NCBI GenBank assembly: GCA_040752115.1
Contig: JBFMFB010000016.1
Span: forward strand, 1-49,736
Length of the DNA: 49,736 nt
Origin: JBFMFB01 sp040752115
Lineage (GTDB): Bacteria > Pseudomonadota > Gammaproteobacteria > Burkholderiales > Sulfuricellaceae
Reading direction: 5' to 3'
Part shown: piece after piece, positions 40,969 to 48,894 of the stretch
Position numbering within the stretch: the stretch's first letter is position 1
Layout: every line of letters starts with the position of its first letter
The notes under the pieces: generated by a model
Seen by the model: the letters and a program-made list of their open reading frames with translations, nothing else
Database searches by the model: none
Told to the model about the DNA's origin: nothing
Program-made: the position numbers and the translations under genes

Positions 40969-43900
40969 GACAATTCCTTGAACAATGATTTGAGCATTTC
41001 CGTCCGTTCGCGTGCGTCGCGTGTCTGCACCGAGATCTTGAGCCGGTCCGGGCCGGAGAGCTTGTAATCGCGGCGGGTCTGGATGAGGGTGATGATCTTC
41101 ATCGGATCGATCGGCGGATTGGGAACGAACTGCACCAGCGCACTGTCGTTGCCGGCATCGATCTTGACGATGCCCAGTGGCTTGGCGAGGATGCGCAGGC
41201 GGTGGCTGTCGAGCAGGGTTCCGGCGGGATCGGGCGGCAGGCCGAAGCGGTCCACCAGTTCTTCCTGCAGCGCCTCCAGCTCGTCCAGCGCGGCGCAGTT
41301 TGCCATGCGCTTGTACAGCGTCAGGCGCTCGTTGATGTCGCCGCAGTAGTAGTTGGGCAGCAACGCCGGGGCGTGCAGGTTGATTTCGGTGGTGACGCCG
41401 AGCGGCGCCGATATGTCGGGCTCCTTGCCCTGCTTAAGTGCGGTCACCGCATGTTTGAGCATCTCCGCATACAGACTGAAGCCGATTTCCTGCATTTCGC
41501 CGCTCTGTGATTCGCCCAGAATCTCGCCTGCGCCGCGGATTTCCAGGTCGTGCATGGAAAGATAGAAGCCGGCGCCCAGGTCTTCCAGCATCTGGATCGC
41601 TTCCAGCCGCTTCTTGGCCTGCGGCGTCAATGCTTCTTCGCCGGGGGTGAGCAGGTAGGCGTAGGCCTGGTGGTGCGAGCGCCCGACGCGGCCGCGCAGC
41701 TGGTGCAGCTGGGCCAGGCCGAAGCGGTCGGCGCGGTTGATGATGATGGTGTTGGCGGTCGGGATGTCGATGCCGGTCTCGATGATGGTCGAGCACAGCA
41801 GCAGGTTGAAGCGCTGCTGGTAGAAGTCGCGCATCACGTGCTCCAGCTCGCGTTCGCGCAGCTGGCCGTGGGCGACGGCGATGCGCGCCTCGGGCAGGAG
41901 CCGCGCCAGCTTTTCCTGCATGTTGGAAATGGTTTCCACCTCGTTGTGCAGGAAATAGACCTGACCGCCGCGCTTCAGCTCGCGCAGCACCGCCTCGCGG
42001 ATGATGCCGTCGGAATAAGGATTGACGAAGGTCTTGATGGACAGCCGCTTCTGCGGCGCCGTGGCGATGACCGAGAAATCGCGCAATCCTTCCAGCGACA
42101 TCGACAGCGTGCGCGGGATCGGCGTGGCGGTCAGCGTCAGCACGTCCACCTCGGCGCGCAGCGCCTTCAGCTGTTCCTTCTGGCGCACGCCGAAGCGGTG
42201 TTCCTCGTCGATGATGACCAGGCCGAGACTCTTGAACTTGATGTCCTTTTGGATCAGCTTGTGGGTGCCGATGACGATGTCGATTTTTCCCTCCGCCAGT
42301 CCTTTCAAAGCTTCCGCCTGTTCCCTGGCGGAACGGAAGCGCGACAGTTCGGCGATCTTCACCGGCCAGTCGGCGAAGCGGTCGGAAAAGTTCTGGAAAT
42401 GCTGCTCGGCGAGCAGGGTGGTGGGCACCAGGATCGCCACCTGCCTGCCGTCCGCCACCGCGATGAAGGCGGCGCGCAGCGCCACTTCGGTCTTGCCGAA
42501 GCCGACGTCGCCACATACCAGCCGGTCCATCGGCTTGCCCGAGGTCATGTCCGCGATCACTGCCTGGATTGCCGCGGCTTGGTCGGGAGTTTCCTCGAAT
42601 TCGAAGCTGGCGGCGAAGGCGTCATAGTCGTGCGGCTTGACCTGGAACACATGACCCTGGCGCGCGGCGCGCTGAGCATAGAGATTGAGGAGTTCAGCGG
42701 CGGTGTCGCGCACCTGCTTGAGCGCGCGCGCCCTGGCCTTCTCCCACTGGCCGCTGCCCAGCTTGTGCAAGGGGGCTGCTTCCGGCGAAGCGCCGCTGTA
42801 GCGGCTGATCAGGTGCAGGTGCGACACCGGCACGTACAGCTTGTCGCCGCCGGCGTATTCGAGCTGCAGGAATTCGGTTTCGCCTTCGCCCAGGTCGAGG
42901 CTGATCAGTCCGAGATAGCGGCCGATGCCGTGCTGCTCATGGACGACCGGATCATTGATGCGCACCTCCGAGAGATCGCGCAGCATGTTCTCGACGCTGC
43001 TCTTGCGTCCTTCGCGCAGGCGGGCCTGGCGAACCTGGGTGGCGTACAGCTCGGCTTCGGTGATGATGGCGAGTGAGGCGTGAGGAAGGATGAAGCCGGC
43101 AGAGAGCGGCGCCACGCCCAGCATCAGGCGCGCCTCGCCGGTCAGGAATGCGTCGAAACTGTCCACCGGGGCGGGCTTCAGGCCGTGCTCGGCGAAATAC
43201 TGCGCCATGGTCTCGCGCCGGCCGGCGCTTTCCGCGGCGATCAGCACGCGGCCATCGAAGCCGGCGACGAAGGCGTGAAGTTTTTCCAGCGGGTTGTTGG
43301 CGCGGCGGTCGACCTGCACCGGGGGGAGGGGGCGGGTGCCAGGCGCCGAAGGGGTGTCGGCTTCGCCGACGAAAAAGTCGATGCGTGCGTAGGGTTTGAG
43401 CGCGCCGAAGAAGGCATCCACTGGCAGGAACAGCTCTTCGGGTGGCAGCAGCGGGCGGTCGCGGTCGCCCCGCAGCAAGTGGTAGCGCGAGCGGGTGTCC
43501 TGCCAGAAGGCCTGCGCTGCGCCTTCTACCCCGCGGTGCAGGCACACCAGCGAATCCTGCGGCAGGTAATCGAACAGGGTTGCAGTCTGGTCGAAAAACA
43601 GCGGCAGATAGTACTCCACGCCGTGGGGCGCCAAGCCCGCGCTTACATCCTTGTAGAGCCGGCTTTTGGAGGGATCGCCTTCGAACTTTTCCCGGAAGTT
43701 CCGGCGGAAGCGGGCGATGCCGGCCTCGTCGAGCGGAAACTCCCGCGCCGGCAGGAGGCGCACGTCCTTGACCGGATAGATCGAGCGCTGGGTGTCGACG
43801 TCGAAGGTGCGGATGGTCTCGATTTCTTCGCCGAACAGGTCGAGCCGGTACGGCACCGCACTACCCATCGGGAAGAGATCGATGAGGCCGCCGCGGATGC

Positions 43901-44378
43901 AGTATTCGCCAGGGCTCAGCACCTGGCTCACATGGGTGTAGCCGGCGAGCGCGAACTGGCGGCGCAATGCATCCAGGTCGAGGCGTTCGCCCTGCTTGAG
44001 GAAAAAGGTGTGGGCGGCAAGAAATTCGCGCGGCGGCAGCCGGTAAAGTGCGGTGGCAACCGGTGCGATCACGACGTCGCAGGCATTGCGCGAGATCTGG
44101 TAAAGGGTGGCAAGGCGCTCCGAGATGAGGTCCTGGTGCGGCGAAAATTGGTCGTAGGGGAGGGTCTCCCAGTCTGGCAGCAGATGCACCGAGAGTCCGG
44201 GTTCGAACCAGGGGATTTCGTCGCGCAGCCGTTGCGCGTCCAGCGCGGATTCGGTCAGCACCACCACCGGCCGGGCGCGGCCCGCCAGCTCCGCCAGCGC
44301 CAGGGCATCGGCCGCGCCGTGAGGACAGGCGTGGCGCATGCGGGAGCCGGGGGAGGGGGTGGGCTGATCGAACAACAT
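40965..44378 (-). CDS. mfd: Transcription-repair coupling factor Mfd
   Basis: 1137 aa from ATG 44378 (an in-frame TTG at 44390 is less likely). The N-terminal UvrB-homology region is followed by the RNA-polymerase-interacting domain from about residue 470 (RINDPVVHEQHGIGRYLGL). The RecG-like translocase has Walker A GDVGFGKTE near 626, DEEH near 724 and motif VI QLRGRVGRSHH, then the C-terminal D7 domain. It removes RNA polymerase stalled at lesions and recruits UvrA. The stop overlaps serB. Upstream lies the tRNA-Pro terminator, so mfd needs its own promoter in the short interval 44379-44460 or receives read-through. Confidence 0.97.
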   Translation of the reverse strand: MLFDQPTPSPGSRMRHACPHGAADALALAELAGRARPVVVLTESALDAQRLRDEIPWFEPGLSVHLLPDWETLPYDQFSPHQDLISERLATLYQISRNACDVVIAPVATALYRLPPREFLAAHTFFLKQGERLDLDALRRQFALAGYTHVSQVLSPGEYCIRGGLIDLFPMGSAVPYRLDLFGEEIETIRTFDVDTQRSIYPVKDVRLLPAREFPLDEAGIARFRRNFREKFEGDPSKSRLYKDVSAGLAPHGVEYYLPLFFDQTATLFDYLPQDSLVCLHRGVEGAAQAFWQDTRSRYHLLRGDRDRPLLPPEELFLPVDAFFGALKPYARIDFFVGEADTPSAPGTRPLPPVQVDRRANNPLEKLHAFVAGFDGRVLIAAESAGRRETMAQYFAEHGLKPAPVDSFDAFLTGEARLMLGVAPLSAGFILPHASLAIITEAELYATQVRQARLREGRKSSVENMLRDLSEVRINDPVVHEQHGIGRYLGLISLDLGEGETEFLQLEYAGGDKLYVPVSHLHLISRYSGASPEAAPLHKLGSGQWEKARARALKQVRDTAAELLNLYAQRAARQGHVFQVKPHDYDAFAASFEFEETPDQAAAIQAVIADMTSGKPMDRLVCGDVGFGKTEVALRAAFIAVADGRQVAILVPTTLLAEQHFQNFSDRFADWPVKIAELSRFRSAREQAEALKGLAEGKIDIVIGTHKLIQKDIKFKSLGLVIIDEEHRFGVRQKEQLKALRAEVDVLTLTATPIPRTLSMSLEGLRDFSVIATAPQKRLSIKTFVNPYSDGIIREAVLRELKRGGQVYFLHNEVETISNMQEKLARLLPEARIAVAHGQLRERELEHVMRDFYQQRFNLLLCSTIIETGIDIPTANTIIINRADRFGLAQLHQLRGRVGRSHHQAYAYLLTPGEEALTPQAKKRLEAIQMLEDLGAGFYLSMHDLEIRGAGEILGESQSGEMQEIGFSLYAEMLKHAVTALKQGKEPDISAPLGVTTEINLHAPALLPNYYCGDINERLTLYKRMANCAALDELEALQEELVDRFGLPPDPAGTLLDSHRLRILAKPLGIVKIDAGNDSALVQFVPNPPIDPMKIITLIQTRRDYKLSGPDRLKISVQTRDARERTEMLKSLFKELS

Positions 44379-44460
44379 CGGTAAAGCCAAAAGGCCGGAA
44401 TTATAGCCGTTTTTCCGGCAAAAATCAGAGCCCGGCGGATGCCGCCGTTGGCGGCGGCGA

Positions 44461-44493
44461 AAAAGAAAAAGGCTTGCCTTTTCACGGCAAGCC
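44461..44493 (-). terminator. Rho-independent terminator after tRNA-Pro
   Basis: On the minus strand, GGCTTGCC (44493-44486), seven-base loop, GGCAAGCC (44478-44471), then TTTTTCTTTT (44470-44461). It lies 8 bases past the tRNA 3' end and separates the ispB-tRNA transcript from mfd. Confidence 0.92.
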
Positions 44494-44500
44494 CTTGGAT

Positions 44501-44577
44501 TGGTCGGGGTGAGTGGATTCGAACCACCGGCCTCTACGTCCCGAACGTAGCGCTCTACCAGGCTAAGCTACACCCCG
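44501..44577 (-). tRNA. tRNA-Pro (anticodon CGG)
   Basis: 77 nt including an encoded 3' CCA (44503-44501). The acceptor stem begins CGGGGTG and pairs with CACCCCG; discriminator A. The anticodon stem is CTACG/CGTAG around the loop TTCGGGA, giving anticodon CGG for CCG proline codons. The T-arm has GGTTCGAATCC. It lies 20 bases after the ispB stop, on the same strand, and is followed by its own terminator. Confidence 0.97.
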
Positions 44578-44597
44578 AAAATTGAAATGCGGTGCGC

Positions 44598-45566
44598 TTA
44601 ATAATTCCGCGTCACCGCAAATTCCGCTAATTGTAGCAGAGATTCCTTGTGGATTGAATGCGGCAGGGAGGAAATTGCGGTGCGCGCCAGCTGCGCTTCC
44701 TTCCCGGCTTGTTCCCGGACGTAGTCGAGCGCGCCGGTTTCCCGGATGGTGGTGAGCACCAGATCGAGCTCGTCCAATCCACCCTGCTCGATGGCCTTGC
44801 GAATGACCGCTGCCTGCTCGGCGTTGCCGTTGCGCATGGCGTAGATCAGCGGGAGCGTGGGCTTGCCTTCGGCCAGGTCGTCGCCTACGTTTTTGCCGGT
44901 TTCTTCGTGGTTGCCGGAGTAGTCGAGCACGTCGTCGATCAGCTGGAAGGCCGTGCCCAAGTGCATGCCATACTTCGCCATGGCATCCTCGTCTTCCGGC
45001 GAGGCGCCCCCAAGAATTGCGCCGAGGCGGGTGGCGGCTTCGAACAGTTTGGCGGTCTTGCAGTGGATGACCCGTATGTAGCGCGCTTCGTCGATCTCGG
45101 CGTCGCGGCAGTTGAGCAGTTGCAGCACCTCGCCTTCGGCGATGACGTTGGTGGCGTCGGACAGCACGGTGACAATGCGCATGCTGTTGACGCCCGCCAT
45201 GATCTGGAAGGCGCGCGAATACAGGAAATCCCCGGACAGGACGCTGGCGGCGTTGCCGAACATGGCGTTGGCGGTGGCGCGCCCGCGCCGCAGGGAGGAT
45301 TCGTCCACGACATCGTCGTGCAGCAGGGTGGCGGTATGGATGAATTCCACTACGGCCGCCAGCTCATGGTGGTGGCGGCCGTCATAGCCGAATGCGCCGG
45401 CCGAAAGAAGCACGAGAGCGGGACGCAAGCGCTTGCCGCCGCTATTGATGATGTATTCGCTGATCTGGCTGATCAGGGCAACGTCGGAATGCAGCCGCTT
45501 GCGGATGACTTCATCCGTGGCGCGCATGTCCGACTCGATGCAGCTGCGTATGGCTTCCAGTGGCAC
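44598..45566 (-). CDS. ispB: Polyprenyl (octaprenyl) diphosphate synthase IspB
   Basis: 322 aa trans-prenyltransferase. The first Asp-rich motif is LLHDDVVDESSLRRGRATAN and the second is LIDDVLDYSGN; the GGKRLRP substrate-binding segment near residue 43 is intact. It elongates farnesyl diphosphate to the long side chain of ubiquinone. The start is GTG 45566 (MPLEAIRSCIESDMRATDEVI), the family-like position, with no strong Shine-Dalgarno. It is divergent from rplU with 174 bases between, the usual ispB/rplU arrangement in proteobacteria. Confidence 0.95.
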   Translation of the reverse strand: MPLEAIRSCIESDMRATDEVIRKRLHSDVALISQISEYIINSGGKRLRPALVLLSAGAFGYDGRHHHELAAVVEFIHTATLLHDDVVDESSLRRGRATANAMFGNAASVLSGDFLYSRAFQIMAGVNSMRIVTVLSDATNVIAEGEVLQLLNCRDAEIDEARYIRVIHCKTAKLFEAATRLGAILGGASPEDEDAMAKYGMHLGTAFQLIDDVLDYSGNHEETGKNVGDDLAEGKPTLPLIYAMRNGNAEQAAVIRKAIEQGGLDELDLVLTTIRETGALDYVREQAGKEAQLARTAISSLPHSIHKESLLQLAEFAVTRNY

Positions 45567-45671
45567 GAAAATGCTCGCGAAAAGGCGCTATGGTAGGAAT
45601 GACAGCGCCGCCGTGTCAAGAGCCTTGTTCGGCAGAAAGGCGTGGTCAGGTGTGCCAATCGTAATTGCGCT

Positions 45672-45700
45672 TTGACGGTTGCCGCAGTGTTGTGTATAAT
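45672..45700 (+). promoter_or_regulatory. Sigma-70 promoter of rplU-rpmA
   Basis: TTGACG (45672-45677), 17 bp, TATAAT (45695-45700), with TGTG just before the -10. A near-perfect housekeeping promoter; transcription would start near 45707, giving a leader of about 35 bases. Confidence 0.92.
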
Positions 45701-45704
45701 CCAC

Positions 45705-45736
45705 AAGCTTTTCTAAACCCAAGCTGAACGGAGCTT
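45705..45736 (+). promoter_or_regulatory. Possible L21 leader structure around the rplU ribosome-binding site
   Basis: AAGCT (45721-45725) can pair with AGCTT (45732-45736), placing the CGGAG Shine-Dalgarno (45729-45733) in the loop. Alternatively AGCTT (45706-45710) can pair with the same AAGCT and leave the site free. Short but mutually exclusive stems. Ribosomal protein leaders that bind their product are common; the match here is inference only. Confidence 0.35.
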
Positions 45737-45740
45737 AAAC

Positions 45741-46055
45741 ATGTATGCGGTCATAAAAACCGGGGGCAAGCAGTATCGCGTTGTTTCCGGCGAAAAACTC
45801 AAAATAGAACAGATACCGGCAGACATCGGAAGCGAAATCGTACTGGATCAGGTACTGATGGTGGCGGATGGTGACGCGGTTTCGATTGGCGCTCCCCTGG
45901 TGGCGGGCGCATCGGTCAAGGCGACGGTGGTGGGGCACGGCCGCGGCGAGAAGATCCGCATCTTCAAGATGCGCCGCCGCAAGCACTATCGCAAGACCCA
46001 GGGGCATCGGCAGAATTTCACCGAGATCCGTATCGACAGTATCGCGGCCAAATAA
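45741..46055 (+). CDS. rplU: 50S ribosomal protein L21
   Basis: 104 aa. It starts MYAVIKTGGKQYRVVSGEKLKIEQIPADIGSEI and ends KMRRRKHYRKTQGHRQNFTEIRIDSIAAK, the full conserved L21 protein. It binds 23S rRNA domain I and neighbours L20. The promoter and leader lie directly upstream. rpmA follows after 25 bases. Confidence 0.98.
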   Translation: MYAVIKTGGKQYRVVSGEKLKIEQIPADIGSEIVLDQVLMVADGDAVSIGAPLVAGASVKATVVGHGRGEKIRIFKMRRRKHYRKTQGHRQNFTEIRIDSIAAK

Positions 46056-46080
46056 GCTGCGGAGCGAGGAGAGTTAAGTC

Positions 46081-46338
46081 ATGGCACACAAAAAGGCAGG
46101 CGGCAGTTCACGCAACGGCCGCGATTCGCATTCCAAGCGCCTCGGCGTCAAGCGTTTCGGCGGCGAGCTGATTTCCGCAGGCAGCATCATCGTACGCCAG
46201 CGTGGCACGCAGATGCACGCCGGAGAAAACGTCGGCATGGGCAAGGACCATACCCTGTTCGCCAAGGTGGACGGTAAGGTGTCTTTTGCGGTCAAGGGCG
46301 AAAATAAGCGCACGACGGTCAGCATCATCCCGGCCTGA
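46081..46338 (+). CDS. rpmA: 50S ribosomal protein L27
   Basis: 85 aa. The N-terminus MAHKKAGGSSRNGRDSHSKRLGVKRFGGE, which reaches the peptidyl-transferase centre, and the rest match L27 throughout. There is no N-terminal prepeptide of the Firmicutes kind. AGGAGAG precedes the ATG. An intrinsic terminator follows 26 bases after the stop, so rplU-rpmA is a closed transcription unit. Confidence 0.98.
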   Translation: MAHKKAGGSSRNGRDSHSKRLGVKRFGGELISAGSIIVRQRGTQMHAGENVGMGKDHTLFAKVDGKVSFAVKGENKRTTVSIIPA

Positions 46339-46364
46339 CAACCGGCGTTAACCAGAGCAACACG

Positions 46365-46390
46365 GCCCTATCGCATGATAGGGCTTTTTT
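46365..46390 (+). terminator. Rho-independent terminator of rplU-rpmA
   Basis: GCCCTATC (46365-46372), loop GCAT, GATAGGGC (46377-46384), then six T (46385-46390). A perfect 8-bp stem with T-run between rpmA and obg; some read-through into obg is likely because no separate strong promoter is obvious in the next 38 bases. Confidence 0.95.
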
Positions 46391-46427
46391 ATTTAAGCGG
46401 TCGCAATCTTGCCGAACGCTCACACAC

Positions 46428-47486
46428 ATGAAATTCATTGACGAAGCAACCATCCAGGTCCATGCCGGTGACGGCGGCAACGGCGCGGCCAGCTTCCGGC
46501 GGGAGAAGTACATCCCCAAGGGCGGACCGGACGGCGGGGACGGCGGGCGGGGCGGGAGCATTTACGTCGTCGCCGACCGCAACATCAATACTCTGCTCGA
46601 CTATCGCTACGCCCGCATCCATCGCGCCCAGCGCGGCGAGAACGGCCGCGGTTCGGACTGCTACGGCAAGAGCGGGGAAGATCTGGTGCTGCGCATGCCG
46701 GTCGGAACGGTGATTACGGACAAGGTAACCGGGGAGATGGTCGCCGATCTCCGGCGGGACGGCCAGAAAGCCTTGCTGGCGAAGGGCGGCATCGGCGGCC
46801 TGGGCAATCTGCACTTCAAATCCAGCACTAACCGCGCCCCCCGCCAGTGCACGCCGGGCGAGGAGGGGGAGAGCCGGGAGCTTCAGCTCGAACTCAAGGT
46901 GCTGGCGGACGTTGGCCTGCTGGGGATGCCCAATGCCGGCAAATCCACCTTTATCCGGGCCGTTTCCGCCGCCCGCCCCAAAGTGGCGGATTACCCGTTC
47001 ACCACCCTGCACCCCAACCTCGGCATGGTGCGCGTGGATTACGACCGGAGCTTCGTGATCGCCGACATTCCGGGGCTGATCGAGGGGGCTGCGGAAGGGG
47101 CCGGCCTTGGCCACCAGTTCTTGCGCCACCTGGCGCGCACCCGCTTGCTGCTGCACATCGTGGACATTGCGCCCTTCGATGAGGCGGCGGACCCGGTGAA
47201 GGAAGCGCGCGCCATCGTCGAGGAATTGCGCAAGTACGACGAATCGCTATACCAAAAGCCGCGCTGGCTGGTGCTGAACAAGATGGACATGATTCCCGCC
47301 GGGGAGCGCGAGCGCCGGATGGCAGAATTCCTGCGCGACTTCGGCTGGGAGGGTAAAAGTTTTATAATCTCCGCGCTTACCGGCGAAGGCTGCAAGGAAC
47401 TGACCTTCTCCATCATGGAATACCTGGAGCAGAACCGGCCCCCCGCCGTGGACGCGGAGGAAGAGGGTAATTCGGCTGCGACGTGA
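46428..47486 (+). CDS. obg: Ribosome-assembly GTPase Obg (CgtA)
   Basis: 352 aa. The Gly-rich Obg fold comes first (GDGGNGAASFRREKYIPKGGPDGGDGGRGG). The GTPase domain has G1 GMPNAGKST (about 166-174), the switch region DYPFTTLHPNLGMV, G3 DIPGLIEGA and G4 NKMD. It lacks the extra C-terminal OCT domain of Gram-positive Obg. It acts in 50S subunit maturation and stress control. The acidic tail (DAEEEGNSAAT) is typical. It precedes proB by 46 bases. Confidence 0.97.
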   Translation: MKFIDEATIQVHAGDGGNGAASFRREKYIPKGGPDGGDGGRGGSIYVVADRNINTLLDYRYARIHRAQRGENGRGSDCYGKSGEDLVLRMPVGTVITDKVTGEMVADLRRDGQKALLAKGGIGGLGNLHFKSSTNRAPRQCTPGEEGESRELQLELKVLADVGLLGMPNAGKSTFIRAVSAARPKVADYPFTTLHPNLGMVRVDYDRSFVIADIPGLIEGAAEGAGLGHQFLRHLARTRLLLHIVDIAPFDEAADPVKEARAIVEELRKYDESLYQKPRWLVLNKMDMIPAGERERRMAEFLRDFGWEGKSFIISALTGEGCKELTFSIMEYLEQNRPPAVDAEEEGNSAAT

Positions 47487-47532
47487 GACAAATGGCCACA
47501 GAAATTCCGCAATTCCGCAGCAAGATCAAGCT

Positions 47533-48651
47533 ATGAAATCCATTCTCGCAAACGCCAAACGCCTGGTCGTGAAAGTCGGCAGCAGCCTGGTCACGGCCGA
47601 TGGCACCGGCCTGGACCATGCCGCTATCGCCAACTGGGCCGCCCAGATCGCGGAGCTCAAGGCGATGGGGCGAGAGGTCGTGCTGGTTTCGAGCGGCGCG
47701 ATCGCCGAGGGCATGCAGCGGCTCGGCTGGAATAAACGTCCCCATGCCGTTCACGAACTCCAGGCCGCAGCCGCCGTGGGGCAGATGGGGCTGGTACAGG
47801 TGTATGAAAGCTGCTTCCGCAAGCACGCGCTGCACACCGCGCAGATACTGCTCACCCACGACGACCTGGCTTCGCGCCTCCGCTACCTCAACGCCCGCAG
47901 CACCCTGCGCACCTTGCTTGCGCTCGACGTTATCCCCATCATCAACGAAAACGATACGGTGGTGACCGACGAAATCCGGTTCGGCGACAACGACACGCTG
48001 GGCGCGCTGGTGACCAGCCTGATCGAAGCCGATGCCCTGGTCATTCTCACCGACCAGGCCGGGCTCTACACCGCCGACCCGCGCAGGGATCCGCAGGCGA
48101 CGCTGGTGGCGGACGCCCGTGCCGGCGATCCGGAGCTGGAAAGGATGGCGGGCGGGGCAGGCACCCACATCGGCCGCGGCGGCATGCTGACCAAGATTCT
48201 TGCCGCCAAGCGCGCCGCCCGTAGCGGCGCGCACACCGTCATCGCTTCCGGACGCGAGCCGGAGGTGCTGGTACGCCTGGCCAGGGGAGAGGCGGTCGGC
48301 ACCCAGCTGGTCGCGGCAACGGCGCCGCTTGCGGCGCGCAAACAATGGCTTGCGGATCACTTGCAGGTGCGCGGCAGACTGGTGCTGGATGCGGGCGCAG
48401 CGCGGGCCGTGCGCGAGGAAGGCAAAAGCCTGCTGCCGATCGGCGTCTGCGAACTGTCCGGAGAATTCGAACGGGGCGAAGTGGTGGCCTGCATCGACCC
48501 CCAAGGCAACGAAATCGCCCGCGGGCTGATCAACTACGGCGCTGCCGAGACGCAGAAGATCCTGCGCCACCCAAGCCATGAAATCGAAACCCTCCTGGGC
48601 TACATCGACGAACCTGAGCTGATCCATCGGGACAACCTGGTTCTGCTATAG
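47533..48651 (+). CDS. proB: Glutamate 5-kinase ProB
   Basis: 372 aa. The amino-acid-kinase domain (about 1-260) has VVKVGSSLVTADG and VLVSSGAIAEGMQRLGW, and the active-site region INENDTVVTDEIRFGDNDTLGALVTSLIEADALVILTDQAGLYTADPR. A C-terminal PUA domain (about 275-372) follows. It phosphorylates glutamate in the first step of proline synthesis and is feedback-inhibited by proline. The last three codons and the stop lie inside the first unit of a 74-bp tandem repeat, so the repeat supplies part of the coding end. Confidence 0.97.
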   Translation: MKSILANAKRLVVKVGSSLVTADGTGLDHAAIANWAAQIAELKAMGREVVLVSSGAIAEGMQRLGWNKRPHAVHELQAAAAVGQMGLVQVYESCFRKHALHTAQILLTHDDLASRLRYLNARSTLRTLLALDVIPIINENDTVVTDEIRFGDNDTLGALVTSLIEADALVILTDQAGLYTADPRRDPQATLVADARAGDPELERMAGGAGTHIGRGGMLTKILAAKRAARSGAHTVIASGREPEVLVRLARGEAVGTQLVAATAPLAARKQWLADHLQVRGRLVLDAGAARAVREEGKSLLPIGVCELSGEFERGEVVACIDPQGNEIARGLINYGAAETQKILRHPSHEIETLLGYIDEPELIHRDNLVLL

Positions 48652-48829
48652 CAGAGCCAGGTTGCGGTGGAGACTAACTTGCGCAGCAAGTTAGGTCGGA
48701 ACCACAACCGAAAAATCTGCTATAGCAGAGCCAGGTTGCGGTGGAGACTAACTTGCGCAGCAAGTTAGGTCGGAACCACAACCGAAAAATCTGCTATAGC
48801 AGAGCCAGGTTGCGGTGGAGACTAACTTG
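48642..48829. repeat. 74-bp structured tandem repeat (2.5 copies) at the proB stop
   Basis: Unit 1 is 48642-48715, unit 2 is 48716-48789, and a partial unit 3 runs 48790-48829; the copies appear identical by eye. Each unit contains the perfect palindrome TCTGCTATAGCAGA, the hairpin arms CTAACTTGC and GCAAGTTAG around a three-base loop, and flanking GGTTGCGGT/ACCACAACC arms that enclose it. Each full unit ends CCGAAAAA. The first palindrome includes the proB stop codon. Confidence 0.97.
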
Positions 48830-48845
48830 AGGTTCTCCTTCAGGC

Positions 48846-48876
48846 GAGGGTCTTGCTGGAAAACCACAAGGCCCTC
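48846..48876. terminator. Hairpin between proB repeats and rne
   Basis: GAGGG (48846-48850) and CTTG (48852-48855) pair with CAAG (48867-48870) and CCCTC (48872-48876). The stem could fold from either strand in this convergent interval. There is no T-run, so intrinsic termination is doubtful. Confidence 0.5.
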
Positions 48877-48894
48877 GTCATTCCTGTTGCCTGC

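Noticed and set aside
41550..43076. A 508-codon plus-strand frame antisense to mfd
   Set aside because: Composition is that of an antisense shadow; mfd is complete with all motifs.
48642..48829. CRISPR-like array
   Set aside because: Units are contiguous 74-bp tandem copies without unique spacers, and no cas gene is present.
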